6,879 nt of DNA from an uncultured Caryophanales bacterium (GTDB taxonomy: Bacteria; Bacillota_I; Bacilli_A; RFN20; CAG-826): positions 1 to 6,879 of the forward strand of contig CAMOQM010000050.1 in NCBI GenBank assembly GCA_946622925.1, written 5' to 3'. Position 1 is the stretch's first letter; each line of letters starts with the position of its first letter. Both the position numbers and the translations under genes were made by a program. The notes below the pieces were generated by a model. That model saw only the letters and a list, made by a program, of their open reading frames with translations. It made no database searches and was not told the origin of the DNA. Shown here piece by piece: positions 5,403-6,879 of the stretch.

Positions 5403-5477
5403 TGGTGACCCCAGCTGGGGTCGAACCAGCCATTCGACCTTGAGAGGGTCGCGTCTTAACCGATTGACCATGGGGCC
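5403..5477 (-). tRNA. tRNA-Glu (anticodon CTC), encoded CCA
   Basis: The minus strand folds as a 75-base cloverleaf. The acceptor stem is GGCCCCA with TGGGGTC, followed by discriminator A and encoded CCA. The D-arm is GTCA/AGAC with the 13-22 A-A mismatch usual in tRNA-Glu and loop ATCGGTTA. The anticodon stem is CGACC/GGTCG with loop CTCTCAA, and the anticodon CTC lies at plus-strand 5442-5444. The variable loop is AATG. The T-arm GCTGG/CCAGC has a normal loop, TTCGACC. It reads GAG only; GAA needs a separate TTC tRNA, which many bacteria use alone for both codons. It converges on gltX, the enzyme that charges it. Confidence 0.96.
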
Positions 5478-5490
5478 ATCCGCGTTAAAG

Positions 5491-5519
5491 ATTAAACCAC
5501 GATAGCGCGCCTTAGGCAA
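5491..5519 (-). promoter_or_regulatory. Promoter of tRNA-Glu
   Basis: On the minus strand the -35 TTGCCT (plus-strand 5514-5519, 4 of 6) and the -10 TTTAAT (plus-strand 5491-5496, 5 of 6) are separated by 17 bases. The -10 ends 13 bases before the tRNA, so the start leaves about 6 leader bases for RNase P to remove. Confidence 0.72.
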
Positions 5520-5585
5520 ACTTTTTCTTCATAATTGCAAATTTAATTCTTTTCCCTTATGGGAAGTGTGGTAACCTTATCAGGT

Positions 5586-6593
5586 ATGATTAGACCACCG
5601 TATTTAACAAAAGGGGACACCATTGCCTTAGTGGCTCCTTCTTTCGGCTGCTCGACCGAACCTTATTCAACCCGTTTGGACGTGGCCATAAAGAAAATCA
5701 AAAACAAAGGATTCAAGATAATCGAAGGCCTTAATATTCGCTTGGAAGAGGGGGTAGCCGCCTCTAACACCGCCGAACTTCGGGCCTTAGAAATCATGGA
5801 CGCCTTAGAAAGCGAGGCTAAACTCCTTCTTTCCGTCGGCGGGGGAGAACTGATGAACGAAATCCTCCCTTATCTTGATTTCAAAGCTATCAAGAAAATG
5901 AAGCCGAAATGGTTTATGGGCTTTTCCGATAATACCAACCTTACCTTCTTATTAACCACCAAATGCGGGTGGATGAGTATTTATGGACCCTGTGCCCCGC
6001 AGTTTTTCCAGAAGCAGTGGAGATTAAGCGAACTCGATGCCTATGAGTTATTGCTTGGCAAAACCCATTTCGAAGGTTATCCCAAATATTCGATTTCCAG
6101 GCGTAACGAAAAGCCCTTGGTCTCTTATTGGTGTACCCAACCTAAGATCATTACCCCGATTAACTACGAAGAGCCCATGGAAGGGGTGCTTCTTGGCGGA
6201 TGCATCGATGTCCTCCAATTATTCGTGGGAACGCCTTATGACGACGTGGCTAAGTTCAATAAAGAACATCCTGAAGGCGTTATCTGGTATTTAGAAGCCT
6301 GCGACCTTAATCCTTTGGCCTTGCGCCGGGCTTATTTCCAGTTACTACAAGCCGGATGGTTCGATAACGCGAATGGCTTTATCTTAGGCAGGCCTAAAAA
6401 CGCCATGTACGAATTACTAGGAGTCGACCGTTTTAACGCGACCCTTGATATCTTAGGGCCTTTAGGCAAACCCATCCTTATGGATGCGGATTTAGGCCAT
6501 ATCCCACCCTCCTTGCCTATTATCAATGGAGCCAAAGCCAGGGTGGCCTTTGAAAATGAAAATATCATCATTGATTATCTAGATGTCAAATAA
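5586..6593 (+). CDS. S66 family LD-carboxypeptidase-like peptidase (LdcA/MccF type)
   Basis: Family members are serine peptidases that remove the terminal D-Ala from muropeptide tetrapeptides (LdcA, wall recycling) or cleave microcin C-like acyl-sulfamoyl adenylates (MccF, self-immunity). From this start the protein has 335 residues, a normal length, with no signal peptide, so it is cytoplasmic. The N-terminal half shows IRPPYLTKGDTIALVAPS (2-19), the oxyanion area LLSVGGGE (81-88) and nucleophile S114 in GFSDNTN. The C-terminal half shows LLGGCIDVL (202-210), Glu E237 in WYLEACD and His H305 in LGHIPP. The Ser-Glu-His triad is therefore complete. An in-frame ATG at 5559 would add MGSVVTLSG; I chose 5586 because the family usually begins at IRPP, but neither start has a properly spaced SD. 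The prolyl isomerase follows 11 bases later. Substrate is undecided between wall recycling and peptide-nucleotide detoxification. Confidence 0.88.
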   Translation: MIRPPYLTKGDTIALVAPSFGCSTEPYSTRLDVAIKKIKNKGFKIIEGLNIRLEEGVAASNTAELRALEIMDALESEAKLLLSVGGGELMNEILPYLDFKAIKKMKPKWFMGFSDNTNLTFLLTTKCGWMSIYGPCAPQFFQKQWRLSELDAYELLLGKTHFEGYPKYSISRRNEKPLVSYWCTQPKIITPINYEEPMEGVLLGGCIDVLQLFVGTPYDDVAKFNKEHPEGVIWYLEACDLNPLALRRAYFQLLQAGWFDNANGFILGRPKNAMYELLGVDRFNATLDILGPLGKPILMDADLGHIPPSLPIINGAKARVAFENENIIIDYLDVK

Positions 6594-6604
6594 AGGAGAA
6601 ATTT

Positions 6605-6879
6605 ATGATCGTAATGAAAGTTAAGGATTTCGGCGAAATCCAAATCGAAATGGACCGTGACAACGCCCCGATAAGCGTGGCTAATTTCGTTTCTTTAGTT
6701 AAGAAGGGTTTCTATAACGGTCTAACCTTCCACCGTATCATCAAGGGATTCATGATCCAAGGCGGCGACCCTGAAGGCACCGGCATGGGTGGCCCAGGAT
6801 ATGGAATAAAGGGCGAATTCAAGGCTAATGGGGTCAATAACAACCTCTCTCATAGCCGGGGCGTCATCTCCATGGCGCG
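6605..6879 (+). CDS. Cyclophilin-type peptidyl-prolyl cis-trans isomerase, C-terminus cut by window edge
   Basis: The enzyme speeds cis-trans isomerisation of Xaa-Pro bonds during protein folding. Ninety-one codons are present before the window ends, of about 145-170 expected. FGEIQIEMDRDNAPISVANF (9-28) is the standard cyclophilin opening. FHRIIKGFMIQGGDPEGTG (42-60) carries catalytic R44, F49, M50 and Q52. LSHSRGVISMA (81-91) is the start of the second pocket motif. There is no signal peptide or lipobox, so this is a cytoplasmic PpiB-like form. The SD AAGGAG (6593-6598) shares an A with the upstream stop codon and is 6 bases from the ATG. Together with the 11-base gap, this indicates an operon with the S66 peptidase gene. 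Confidence 0.95.
   Translation, partial: MIVMKVKDFGEIQIEMDRDNAPISVANFVSLVKKGFYNGLTFHRIIKGFMIQGGDPEGTGMGGPGYGIKGEFKANGVNNNLSHSRGVISMA

Noticed and set aside
1..6879. CRISPR array, insertion sequence, prophage or defence island
   Set aside because: No spaced direct repeats, transposase, integrase, terminal inverted repeats or toxin-antitoxin pair is seen. Codon use is even along the window, and both tRNA genes are intact with no attachment-site duplication.

Overview
The window looks like ordinary chromosome from a low-to-moderate GC member of the Bacillota, probably an uncultured gut-type Bacilli lineage near Erysipelotrichales, RF39 or Acholeplasma relatives. This placement is an inference. 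It rests on AGGAG Shine-Dalgarno (SD) sites, compact TTGNNN-17-TATAAT promoters, GC-rich hairpins with T-tracts, a c-di-AMP synthase of the CdaA type, and a clostridial/mollicute-style long glutamyl-tRNA synthetase. Trp is encoded by TGG, every visible stop is TAA or TAG, and no recoding is seen. There is no sign of a phage, transposon, CRISPR array or other mobile element.

Layout from left to right. Positions 1-1031 hold two minus-strand genes: a HAD-superfamily hydrolase cut by the window edge, and a six-helix membrane protein with its own terminator. A divergent promoter region at 1032-1177 separates them from a plus-strand run. That run is diadenylate cyclase (cdaA, ending in a strong terminator), hexameric purine nucleoside phosphorylase (deoD), and a coupled membrane-anchored protein with a degenerate NERD-like domain. 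Next come tRNA-Gly(GCC) with its own promoter and terminator, then glutamyl-tRNA synthetase (gltX) with its own promoter and terminator. A minus-strand tRNA-Glu(CTC) converges on gltX. The window ends with an S66 LD-carboxypeptidase-like gene and a tightly coupled cyclophilin-type prolyl isomerase that runs off the right edge.

Most of the genes are housekeeping: second-messenger synthesis, nucleoside salvage, tRNA charging, cell-wall recycling and protein folding. The functional links visible are gltX beside a tRNA-Glu, and the S66 peptidase with the isomerase as a two-gene operon. The points most worth a second look are a tRNA-Gly with C instead of the near-universal T at position 55, a NERD-like protein whose E-x-K catalytic motif reads R-D-R, start sites that look leaderless (HAD gene and cdaA) among genes with good SD sites, and cdaA without its usual cdaR/glmM neighbours. 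I found no convincing new multi-gene system.
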